A DNA stretch of 10,500 nucleotides, from positions 1 through 10,500 of the forward strand of contig JBJTBM010000094.1 of the NCBI GenBank assembly GCA_046091365.1, in the 5' to 3' direction. The stretch comes from Casp-actino8 sp046091365. GTDB taxonomy: Bacteria > Actinomycetota > Acidimicrobiia > Acidimicrobiales > Ilumatobacteraceae. Of the stretch, positions 1 to 6,063 are shown one piece after another. The translations under genes and the position numbers were made by a program. Each line of letters starts with the position of its first letter. Positions within the stretch are counted from its first letter, which is position 1. Under the pieces are notes generated by a model. The model searched no databases, had not been told where the DNA came from, and saw only the letters and a program-made list of their open reading frames with translations.

Positions 1-1398
1 GCGGGCCACTTGGTAGCCGAACTGACGTCCGGCCTGGATGAGCACCGCCATGCGACCGAGCTTGACCCGGGTGAGTTGGTACTCGGCGATGTTCTTGCCG
101 AACACGTTGCGATTGTGCGCGTGGTCGTAGGCGGCCTCGTACGCGGCCTGCATCACGCCGACGGCGCGCGCCGCCGTCTGCAGTCGTCCGTTCTCGAAGC
201 CCTCCATCTGGTAGTAGAAGCCCTTGCCGAGGCCACCTTCCTCGCCGATGAGGTTCGTGGCCGGCACCCACCAGTTGTCGAGGGCGATCTCGTACGAGTG
301 CATGCCTCGGTAACCGATGGTGTCGATCGGGCGGCCTTCCATCTTCCCCGTCGAGCCGTCGGCGCGGAGGTTCTGCGTGAACTCGAAACCGTGCGCCTCT
401 CCGCGGGGTTTGGGCACGATGAAAAGGCTCAGGCCCTTGTGGGTCTTGCTGCGATCCGGGTCGGTGCGCGCCAACAGCATCAGCACGTCGGCCCGACCAG
501 CGAAGGTGCACCAGGTCTTGACACCGTTGATCACGTAACCCGCCGTCCCGTCGGGACCCTCGGCCGGCGTGGCGGTCACCTTCAGTCCCGCGACGTCGCT
601 TCCGAAATCGGGCTCGGTCACTGCGACCGCGGCCATCACCTCGGCGGTGGCCAACTTGGGCAACCATTCGGCTTTCTGGGCTTCGGTGCCACCCTTGACG
701 AGGGCCCGGGTGAGGATCTCGGGTCGGGTGATGAGCGACCCGCCGATACCGAGGCTGGCCCGGCTGAGTTCCTCGGTGGCCACGACCATCGCGAGGTACT
801 CGCCCTCGCCACCCTCGGAGAAGCCGCCGTGCTCGACCGGCACCGACAGACCGAAGGCACCCATCTCGGCCAGACCGGAGATGATCTCTTCGGGAACGTC
901 CTCGTTGAAGCGGTGCACGTGCTCGGCGCGCGGCGCGATGACCTTCTCGGCGAACGAACGGAAGGTGTCCTGCACCATCTCGAAGTCCTCGTCGAGGTGA
1001 CGCGGGCCGGGCACGTCGGCCAGTGACGCGACGAACTCGGGATCGCGGAACATCGTCACGAAGGGCAGGGCCGCCGCCAACGGGTTCGGTTCGAGTCCCC
1101 ACAGCGCCTCGCGACCGATCAGTTTGGCGATGAGATCGTGGGCCATGTCGGCGGTGAACGCACAGGTGATGAGTCCCTCGTGCACTCCCTTGGCGCCGTA
1201 GTCGAGCATCGATCGCGCGGTCTCCAACGCCGACGCCGCATGGGCGAGGTCGTACGCGAGAACCTGGTGAACGTCGGCGCCACCGATCGACGAGAGATGG
1301 CGCAGACCCTTGCCCACGGCGCGCGATGCCATGTCGATGACCTCGGCGGCGGTCTGCAGGTCGGGGGCGATGGAAGAGTTCTCGGACGAGGCGTTCAC
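1..1398 (-). CDS. Acyl-CoA dehydrogenase with N-terminal extension, methylsuccinyl-CoA dehydrogenase-like (3' end cut by window)
   Basis: Flavoenzyme that would oxidise an acyl-CoA thioester to its 2,3-enoyl-CoA. The 466 visible codons start at GTG 1398 and are open to the left edge. Residues 1-137 are a helical extension (HQVLAYDLAHAASALETARS, then a GREALWG-type segment). The standard fold begins near 138. TEPDFGSD (261-268) is the flavin/substrate loop, followed by NGVKTW, IGYRGMHSYE and FENGRLQTAARAVG. The extension, the GYRGM-x-x-YE segment and the RxQTAARAxG helix match my memory of (2S)-methylsuccinyl-CoA dehydrogenase (Mcd, ethylmalonyl-CoA pathway), which forms mesaconyl-CoA. The helix position of the isovaleryl-type catalytic Glu holds Gly, so the base is probably in the missing C-terminus. 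Other long acyl-CoA dehydrogenases share such extensions, so the family is firm and the substrate tentative. Divergent from the LOG gene. Confidence 0.9.
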   Translation of the reverse strand, partial: MNASSENSSIAPDLQTAAEVIDMASRAVGKGLRHLSSIGGADVHQVLAYDLAHAASALETARSMLDYGAKGVHEGLITCAFTADMAHDLIAKLIGREALWGLEPNPLAAALPFVTMFRDPEFVASLADVPGPRHLDEDFEMVQDTFRSFAEKVIAPRAEHVHRFNEDVPEEIISGLAEMGAFGLSVPVEHGGFSEGGEGEYLAMVVATEELSRASLGIGGSLITRPEILTRALVKGGTEAQKAEWLPKLATAEVMAAVAVTEPDFGSDVAGLKVTATPAEGPDGTAGYVINGVKTWCTFAGRADVLMLLARTDPDRSKTHKGLSLFIVPKPRGEAHGFEFTQNLRADGSTGKMEGRPIDTIGYRGMHSYEIALDNWWVPATNLIGEEGGLGKGFYYQMEGFENGRLQTAARAVGVMQAAYEAAYDHAHNRNVFGKNIAEYQLTRVKLGRMAVLIQAGRQFGYQVAR

Positions 1399-1405
1399 GG
1401 GCAAA

Positions 1406-1411
1406 ACGCTA
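1406..1411 (-). promoter_or_regulatory. Probable leaderless -10 element of the acyl-CoA dehydrogenase gene
   Basis: On the minus strand TAGCGT is followed by 7 nt (TTTGCCC) and then the GTG start. TANNNT at this distance is where a -10 box falls when transcription starts at the start codon. There is no Shine-Dalgarno-like sequence and no clear -35. The same hexamer with the same spacing occurs before the gene at 9070. Confidence 0.5.
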
Positions 1412-1419
1412 CCTATCGG

Positions 1420-1434
1420 CCCCCGATGCGGGGG
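1420..1434. repeat. GC-only inverted repeat between divergent genes
   Basis: CCCCCG-ATG-CGGGGG is a perfect 6-bp inverted repeat with a 3-nt centre, about where the -35 region of the leftward gene would lie. It could be an operator or a chance GC-rich palindrome; no T-run follows, so it does not look like a terminator. Confidence 0.35.
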
Positions 1435-1495
1435 AAGTTGGGACGAGGTACCGACCGCCGCCGGAGTGGTCAGCGGTCACCTCGCTCGGGTGTGC

Positions 1496-1501
1496 GACGA
1501 T
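1496..1501 (+). promoter_or_regulatory. Possible leaderless -10 element of the LOG-family gene
   Basis: GACGAT ends 6 nt before the GTG start at 1508. It keeps the A at position 2 and T at position 6 of a -10 hexamer but lacks the first T, so it is weaker than the other examples in the window. No ribosome binding site is visible. Confidence 0.3.
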
Positions 1502-1507
1502 GGTCCG

Positions 1508-2131
1508 GTGAGTGACTCGGCCACCGATCCGACCCGGAGCGTCTGCGTCTACTGCGGGTCGAGTTCGGGCTCGGATCCCCGCTACGCCGCCCTGGCCAGC
1601 GACCTCGGGCGGGAATTAGCGCGACGCGACGTGGGCCTCGTCTACGGGGGCGGGCGAATCGGGCTGATGGGTCTGGTGGCCGACGGGGTGTTGGATCATG
1701 GTGGACGGGTGCACGGGGTGATCCCCGAACATCTGGTGCGGGCCGAGACCGCTCATGTGGGGCTGGATCGACTCGACGTGGTGACGTCGATGCACGAGCG
1801 CAAGGCCCGGATGGCCGAGCTCTCGGACGGTTTCGTGGTGTTGCCCGGCGGCTTCGGCACCCTCGACGAGGTGTTCGAAATCCTGACCTGGAACCAGCTC
1901 GGCCTCATCGCCAAACCGGTCGTGTTCCTGAACGTCGCCGATTACTTCTCTCCGTTGGCGGTGATGATCGACCACATGATCGAGGCCGGTTTCGTGCGCG
2001 AGACGCTCCGACCGTTGGTGAACCTCACCGACGACGTGGCGCGCGCCGTCGACATCGCCACCGGTCCGGCACCCGAGGTCGACGGAAAATTGCGTGACCT
2101 CGACGTCACCTCCAAGCGCAGCGCACTGTGA
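1508..2131 (+). CDS. LOG-family (TIGR00730) phosphoribohydrolase
   Basis: A 207-residue Rossmann-fold protein of the LOG family, whose characterised members release the free base from nucleoside 5'-monophosphates such as cytokinin riboside monophosphates. SVCVYCGSSSG (11-21) is the typical first strand and loop. MHERKARM around 95-102 carries the conserved Arg98. PGGFGTLDE (113-121) is the family signature PGGxGTxxE with Glu121 as the catalytic acid. Size and motif order fit the family. The frame is open further upstream, but conserved sequence begins just after GTG 1508, which also follows a possible -10 by 6 nt; a start upstream would run into the divergent gene's promoter. The stop overlaps the next gene by 4 nt (GTGA). 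The real substrate is unknown; many bacterial LOG proteins act on AMP-type nucleotides. Confidence 0.92.
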   Translation: MSDSATDPTRSVCVYCGSSSGSDPRYAALASDLGRELARRDVGLVYGGGRIGLMGLVADGVLDHGGRVHGVIPEHLVRAETAHVGLDRLDVVTSMHERKARMAELSDGFVVLPGGFGTLDEVFEILTWNQLGLIAKPVVFLNVADYFSPLAVMIDHMIEAGFVRETLRPLVNLTDDVARAVDIATGPAPEVDGKLRDLDVTSKRSAL

Positions 2132-2169
2132 ACGAGCACGGCATGAACAAGCACGGCATGAACGAGAAC
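2128..2169 (+). repeat. 15-nt imperfect tandem repeat carrying three candidate start codons
   Basis: Units GTGAACGAGCACGGC (2128) and ATGAACAAGCACGGC (2143) differ at two positions, and a partial third copy ATGAACGAGAAC starts at 2158. Each unit begins with a start codon in the same frame, giving the N-terminus V/M-NEHG-M-NKHG-M-NEN. Unit number could vary without breaking the frame. Confidence 0.7.
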
Positions 2170-3201
2170 CTGTTCCCGGGTGACGACTGGGAGACGGTGG
2201 AACCCGACGCCTCGGTGGACGTCGCCCGCGTCGACGCGTCACTCGACGCCGTGTTCGGAGTTCGCGACGAGCCACCGGGAACGTCGCTCGCATGCGTGGT
2301 GGTGCACCGTGGACGAATCGTGCGCGAACGCTACGGACACCAGCCGGACACGGTGTTCGGTCCCGGTGGGCCGGTCGACCGGGACACCACGCTCGTCTCC
2401 TGGAGCATGGCCAAGAGCATCACGCACGCCGCGGTGGGCACGCTCGTCGACGAGGGTCGACTCGAAGTCGACGCCCCGGTGAGGGTGCCCGAGTGGCGGG
2501 GATCGCCCCGGGCCGCGATCACGTTGCGGGACCTGCTGCGGATGCGGGACGGACTCGCCTTCGTCGAGGACTACGTGCTGGACGAGTCGGGCAACGTCGC
2601 CTCGGATGTGATCGCGATGTTGTTCGGTGCCGGCGCCGACGACGTCGCCGCCTACGCGCGGTCGCGACCGTCGGCACACGTGCCGGGCTCGTCGTGGTCG
2701 TATTCGTCGGGAACGACCAACATTGTCTGCTCCCTGATCGGTGACGCGACCGGTGGTCGCGAGGCAGTGGAGGCGTTGTTGCGCGATCGGTTGTTCTCTC
2801 CCTTGGGCATGGGTTCGGCGTCAGCGCGCTTCGACTCCGCCGGCACCTTCATCGGCTCGTCGTACGTGTATGCGACCGCGCGCGACTTCGCGCGGTTCGG
2901 GTATCTCTACCTGCGCGGCGGCGTGTGGGCCGGGCGCCGAGTGTTGTCGGAGTCGTGGGTCGACACCACATGCGACATGCACGCTGTCGATCCCGAGAAT
3001 GGCCACGGCTATTCGTGGCACTGGTGGTGTTGGAACGCCGATCCGCGGACGATCGCCGCCCTCGGGTACGAAGGTCAACGCACGATCGTCGATCGTGACC
3101 GCGATCTGGTGGTCGTGCACCTCGGCAAGTGGGTCGCCGAGACCCAGCCGACGCTCGACGGACATCTTTCGTCGATCATCGCGTCATTCCCGCGCCGTTG
3201 A
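2128..3201 (+). CDS. Serine hydrolase of the beta-lactamase/NylB (6-aminohexanoate-dimer hydrolase) type
   Basis: A 357-residue serine hydrolase of the class C beta-lactamase superfamily. SMAK (93-96) is the SxxK nucleophile/base motif, and YSSGTTN with Tyr192 is the second motif. The SMAKS and YSSGTT spellings resemble 6-aminohexanoate-dimer hydrolases and related esterases rather than true beta-lactamases. A C-terminal YSWHWW...GYEGQ segment matches the third active-site region. No signal peptide is seen, so it is probably cytoplasmic. It begins inside the LOG gene's stop codon, so the two are probably translationally coupled. Three in-frame starts occur at 2128 (GTG), 2143 (ATG) and 2158 (ATG) within a 15-nt repeat; the true one cannot be chosen from sequence. 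Likely activity is amide or ester hydrolysis of an unknown small substrate. Confidence 0.88.
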   Translation: MNEHGMNKHGMNENLFPGDDWETVEPDASVDVARVDASLDAVFGVRDEPPGTSLACVVVHRGRIVRERYGHQPDTVFGPGGPVDRDTTLVSWSMAKSITHAAVGTLVDEGRLEVDAPVRVPEWRGSPRAAITLRDLLRMRDGLAFVEDYVLDESGNVASDVIAMLFGAGADDVAAYARSRPSAHVPGSSWSYSSGTTNIVCSLIGDATGGREAVEALLRDRLFSPLGMGSASARFDSAGTFIGSSYVYATARDFARFGYLYLRGGVWAGRRVLSESWVDTTCDMHAVDPENGHGYSWHWWCWNADPRTIAALGYEGQRTIVDRDRDLVVVHLGKWVAETQPTLDGHLSSIIASFPRR

Positions 3202-3226
3202 CCGGGGACGGCCCCATGGGCGAGAG

Positions 3227-3255
3227 TGCACAGCCCGGTGTGCGTGGGCCGTGCA
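3227..3255. repeat. Imperfect inverted repeat in the gap before the membrane-protein gene
   Basis: In the 77-bp gap 3202-3278, TGCAC (3227-3231) pairs with GTGCA (3251-3255) and GCCC (3233-3236) with GGGC (3246-3249). There is one mismatched pair and a 9-nt loop. No T-run follows, so an intrinsic terminator is unlikely. The right arm overlaps the expected -35 region of the next gene, so an operator is possible. Confidence 0.4.
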
Positions 3256-3266
3256 GCGGAAACTGC

Positions 3267-3272
3267 TAGGAA
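3267..3272 (+). promoter_or_regulatory. Probable leaderless -10 element of the membrane-protein gene
   Basis: TAGGAA ends 6 nt before ATG 3279, the position expected for a -10 box if the transcript begins at the A of ATG. No Shine-Dalgarno is present. The sixth base is A rather than T; a T follows immediately. Confidence 0.4.
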
Positions 3273-3278
3273 TAGTGC

Positions 3279-4667
3279 ATGTCTGAAGCGGTGAGTGGTG
3301 GCGTCGAGCCCTCTCGCTCCCGCACCGACGACAGCGGCTCGTTGCGTCGTCGGGCGCGTCGTCGCGCATTGATCCGCACCTTGAAGGTGTTGGCGATGCT
3401 CGCCGTCGTCTACTTCCTGATCCTCAACATCCCCGGGTTGCGCAACGCCGTCGACCAATTGAGCGATGTGAAGCCCGAACTCCTCGTGCTGGGCCTCGGC
3501 CTCGAAATGGTGTCTCTGTTTTGCTACTCGGTCATGACCAAGGCCGCCCTCGGCCCCGTCGCCGACCACCTGCCGGTGTGGCGGTTGTTCCGTATCCAGT
3601 TGTCGACCCGCGCGTTGGCGAGTCTCGTGCCCGGTGGAAGCGCAGCCGGTTCGGCGCTCGGGTATCGACTGCTCACGGTCTCGGGGATACCCGGACCCGA
3701 CGCTGGGTTCGCACTGGCGACGGCCGGTCTGGCCTCGGCGGTCGTGCTCAACCTGATCTTGTGGTCGGGACTCATCGTGTCGATTCCGATCCGCGGCGTG
3801 AACCCCGTGTACGGAACCGCCGCGGTCGCCGGGATCATCCTGATGGGTATCGCCGTGGCGATCATCGTGGGTCTCATCGAGGGTCAGGAACGCTCGGAGA
3901 AGTTCTTACGCGCCGTGGCCCGCCGACTCCACCTCGACGAGGACCGCGCGGGAGAGGCGGTGCGACACATCGGATCGCGCATGCAGGAGCTGTCGGCGGA
4001 CCGGGCGATGTTGCGTCGATTGGTGGGATGGGCGGCCGCCAACTGGCTCATCGACGCCGCGGCGCTCTGGGTCTTCTTGAGATCGTTCGGTGGATCTTTG
4101 TCAGTCGACGGACTGATCGTGGCGTTCGGACTGGCGAACGTGCTCGCTGCCATTCCGATTACACCGGGCGGCCTCGGTCTCGTTGAAGCGACCTACGTTC
4201 CGGTTCTGGTGGGCTTCGGTCTGCCCCGGGCGACGGTGGTGGTCGGGGTCCTGTCGTATCGCATCGCGCAGTACTGGCTCCCGATCCTGTTCGGCGGAGC
4301 CATGTACCTGTCGTTGCGGGTCGGACCGTGGTCGATCGGCCGCCAACAGTTGCAACCGTTGCGCGACGTTGTGGCCACGGCGGGCGTGCAGGACGAACGC
4401 ATTCTCGACTTCTCCGAGCGATTCCCGGCCAAGGAGCGCACCGGTCAGATCCACGCGCCCTCTGAGGCTGAATTGCTCGATGCCGCGGACCAGCGCCGTG
4501 ACCGCGAGCAACGTGAACGTGACGAGTTGGAGGCCGAGTCGCTCTCGCCGTGGGGCGATCCCGTCGACCCGGGGATGCTCGGTCCCGATCCGTGGCACGA
4601 TGAGGCGGGAACCTGTGACGTCGCGGGATCCCGTGACGATGACGAGTCGCCGACGGGGCAGGGCTAG
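3279..4667 (+). CDS. Integral membrane protein of the YbhN/LPG-synthase transmembrane (flippase-like) family with an acidic C-terminal tail
   Basis: A 462-residue polytopic membrane protein of the UPF0104/LPG_synthase_TM (TIGR00374, 'flippase-like') type. After a basic N-terminus (RRRARRR, 24-30), hydrophobic segments lie near 34-53, 67-85, 143-170, 177-201, 246-268, 278-294, 303-316 and 317-347. LVPGGSAAGSALGY (116-129) and PITPGGLGLVEA (293-304) are the PGG motifs typical of the family. The lysyl-transferase domain of MprF is absent. Residues about 350-462 form a hydrophilic, Asp/Glu- and Arg-rich tail, predicted cytoplasmic and unusually long for the family. Relatives are thought to move lipid-linked or glycan intermediates across the membrane, but the substrate here is unknown. 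The start ATG is 6 nt after a -10-like box. The stop TAG is also the first half of the next gene's -10. Confidence 0.87.
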   Translation: MSEAVSGGVEPSRSRTDDSGSLRRRARRRALIRTLKVLAMLAVVYFLILNIPGLRNAVDQLSDVKPELLVLGLGLEMVSLFCYSVMTKAALGPVADHLPVWRLFRIQLSTRALASLVPGGSAAGSALGYRLLTVSGIPGPDAGFALATAGLASAVVLNLILWSGLIVSIPIRGVNPVYGTAAVAGIILMGIAVAIIVGLIEGQERSEKFLRAVARRLHLDEDRAGEAVRHIGSRMQELSADRAMLRRLVGWAAANWLIDAAALWVFLRSFGGSLSVDGLIVAFGLANVLAAIPITPGGLGLVEATYVPVLVGFGLPRATVVVGVLSYRIAQYWLPILFGGAMYLSLRVGPWSIGRQQLQPLRDVVATAGVQDERILDFSERFPAKERTGQIHAPSEAELLDAADQRRDREQRERDELEAESLSPWGDPVDPGMLGPDPWHDEAGTCDVAGSRDDDESPTGQG

Positions 4668-4670
4668 TTT
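4665..4670 (+). promoter_or_regulatory. Probable leaderless -10 element of the MaoC gene, overlapping a stop codon
   Basis: TAGTTT (a TANNNT hexamer) ends 6 nt before ATG 4677. Its first three bases are the TAG stop codon of the upstream gene, so the promoter is embedded in the end of the preceding reading frame. No Shine-Dalgarno is visible. Confidence 0.5.
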
Positions 4671-4676
4671 CGGGGC

Positions 4677-5195
4677 ATGACAGTTCACGAGCGTCCCTTT
4701 GGCCGTCACCTCGAGGATTTCGTCGTCGGTGACGTGTACCGACACTGGCCGGGCAAGACGATCACGGAGTACGACGACCATCTGTTCTGCATGATCACGA
4801 TGAACCATCATCCGTTGCACACCAACGACTGGTTCGCGGCGAACAGCGTGCAGGGCCGCAACGTCGTCGTGGGCAACCTGGTCTATTCGCTCGTGCTCGG
4901 CATGAGCGTCCCCGACGTGAGTGGCGCGGCGATCGCCAACCTCGAGGTCGAGACCCTGCAGCACAAGTTCCCCACGTTCCACGGCGACACCATTCATGCC
5001 GAGACCCGCGTGCTCGAGGTCCAGGAGAGCAAGTCGAAGAACGATCGCGGAGTGGTCACGGTCGAGACCAAAGGGTTCAACCAGGACGGCAAGGAAGTGT
5101 GTTACTTCCGCCGTCGCGTGATGGTCTGGAAGCGCGAGTTCGCCCCGTCGCGTCAGCGTCCGTACGACGGTGACGGCGCCTGGGGCGACGCCTGA
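4677..5195 (+). CDS. MaoC-family (hot-dog fold) enoyl-CoA hydratase-like protein
   Basis: A 172-residue single hot-dog-domain protein of the MaoC dehydratase family, which hydrates 2-enoyl-CoA thioesters. FEDFVVGDVY-like text (LEDFVVGDVY, 12-21), TITEYDDHLF (28-37) and MNHHPLHTND (42-51) mark the family. The catalytic region has Asn43 where (R)-hydratases usually have Asp, and keeps His48. From memory, the same TMN-x-x-x-LH form occurs in the mycobacterial Rv2499c type, implicated in itaconate/leucine breakdown, and in mesaconyl-CoA hydratase relatives. With a methylsuccinyl-CoA dehydrogenase-like gene about 3.3 kb away, a mesaconyl- or itaconyl-CoA substrate is plausible but unproven. It has its own leaderless-type promoter and overlaps the mutY frame by 26 nt if mutY starts at 5170. 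Confidence 0.88.
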   Translation: MTVHERPFGRHLEDFVVGDVYRHWPGKTITEYDDHLFCMITMNHHPLHTNDWFAANSVQGRNVVVGNLVYSLVLGMSVPDVSGAAIANLEVETLQHKFPTFHGDTIHAETRVLEVQESKSKNDRGVVTVETKGFNQDGKEVCYFRRRVMVWKREFAPSRQRPYDGDGAWGDA

Positions 5196-6060
5196 GATCG
5201 CGCGTGCGACAGAAAAAGTGACCGACCTTCACGAGTCCGTCTTCTCCTGGATCACGCCGCGATTGCGGCAGTTGCCGTGGCGCGACACGCGCGATCCGTG
5301 GGCGGTGCTCGTGAGCGAGGTGATGTTGCAGCAGACCGGTGTCGAAAGGGTGCTGCCCAAATGGGAGCGGTTCATGGAGTCCTTCCCCACGCCGGAGGCG
5401 TGCGCCTCGGCCCCGCTCGGAGAGGTACTGACGTTGTGGCAGGGGCTCGGTTACCCACGCCGTGCGCGCAACCTCCACGCCGCCGCGCGTCACGTGGTCG
5501 ACGAGCACGGGGGACGGGTTCCGACCACGCTCGACCAGCTGTTGGCGTTGCCCGGGGTCGGTCCGTACACGGCGCGCGCCGTCCTGGCCTTCGCCCACGA
5601 GATCGATGCCGCGGTGGTCGACACCAACATCGCCCGGGTCCTGGCCCGGTTCCACGGCCGTACCCTCGCGGCTCGCGCGGCCCAGCAACGGGCCGATGAG
5701 TGGATGCCGTCGGGAGAAGCCTGGTTGTGGAACCAGGCCCTCATGGATCTCGGGGCGACCGTGTGTCGGCCCCGTCCGCGTTGCGCGGACTGCCCGCTCG
5801 TCGGTGGGTGCGCATGGCGTGGCGAGGGAGACGATCCGAGCGTCGGGTCGGCCGGAGTCAGCACGACCCAACCGCGCTTCGAGGGTTCCGACCGTCAGGC
5901 ACGGGGTCGTCTGTTGAAGGCCCTGACGGATCGTCCGGTCGTCGAGGAGGACGTCGCGTCGGTGATGGGTCGTTCCGCCAACGTCGCGCGGCGACTGATC
6001 GAGGACCTGTCGCGCGAGGGATTGATCACGCGCGTTGGCGACGAGTTGCGCCTGCCGTGA
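5170..6060 (+). CDS. mutY: A/G-specific adenine DNA glycosylase MutY
   Basis: Base-excision repair glycosylase that removes adenine mispaired with 8-oxoguanine. Numbered from GTG 5170 (296 residues): SEVMLQQTGV with Glu50, the catalytic Glu of MutY proteins; LPGVGPYTARAV (127-138), the helix-hairpin-helix; VVDTN with the catalytic Asp151; and a cysteine cluster C199-x5-C205-x2-C208-x5-C214 for the 4Fe-4S cluster. The first gap is one residue shorter than the x6 I remember for MutY. The C-terminus is a short winged-helix-like segment (RQARGRLLKAL onward) instead of the Nudix-like 8-oxoG recognition domain of E. coli MutY, as in mycobacterial MutY. An alternative GTG at 5218 would give 280 residues and remove the overlap with the MaoC gene; neither start has a ribosome binding site. 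It ends 3 nt from the convergent selenoprotein gene. Confidence 0.9.
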   Translation: MTAPGATPEIARATEKVTDLHESVFSWITPRLRQLPWRDTRDPWAVLVSEVMLQQTGVERVLPKWERFMESFPTPEACASAPLGEVLTLWQGLGYPRRARNLHAAARHVVDEHGGRVPTTLDQLLALPGVGPYTARAVLAFAHEIDAAVVDTNIARVLARFHGRTLAARAAQQRADEWMPSGEAWLWNQALMDLGATVCRPRPRCADCPLVGGCAWRGEGDDPSVGSAGVSTTQPRFEGSDRQARGRLLKALTDRPVVEEDVASVMGRSANVARRLIEDLSREGLITRVGDELRLP

Positions 6061-6063
6061 GGA

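Noticed and set aside
10..1026. 338-codon open frame on the plus strand
   Set aside because: Antisense to the clear acyl-CoA dehydrogenase. The translation is rich in His, Gly, Arg and Glu, as expected from the reverse of GC-biased codons.
1500..1511. ATG-GTC-CGG-TGA mini-ORF overlapping the LOG start as a leader peptide
   Set aside because: Three codons without a ribosome binding site or any attenuator-like structure; most likely chance.
2128..3201. True antibiotic-resistance beta-lactamase
   Set aside because: No signal peptide and no KTG triad; the SMAKS and YSSGTT spellings point to NylB-like amidases or esterases.
3204..3221. Short GC hairpins (GGGG/CCCC and GCCC/GGGC) just after the NylB-like gene as a terminator
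   Set aside because: The stems are only 4 bp, mutually exclusive, and have no following T-run.
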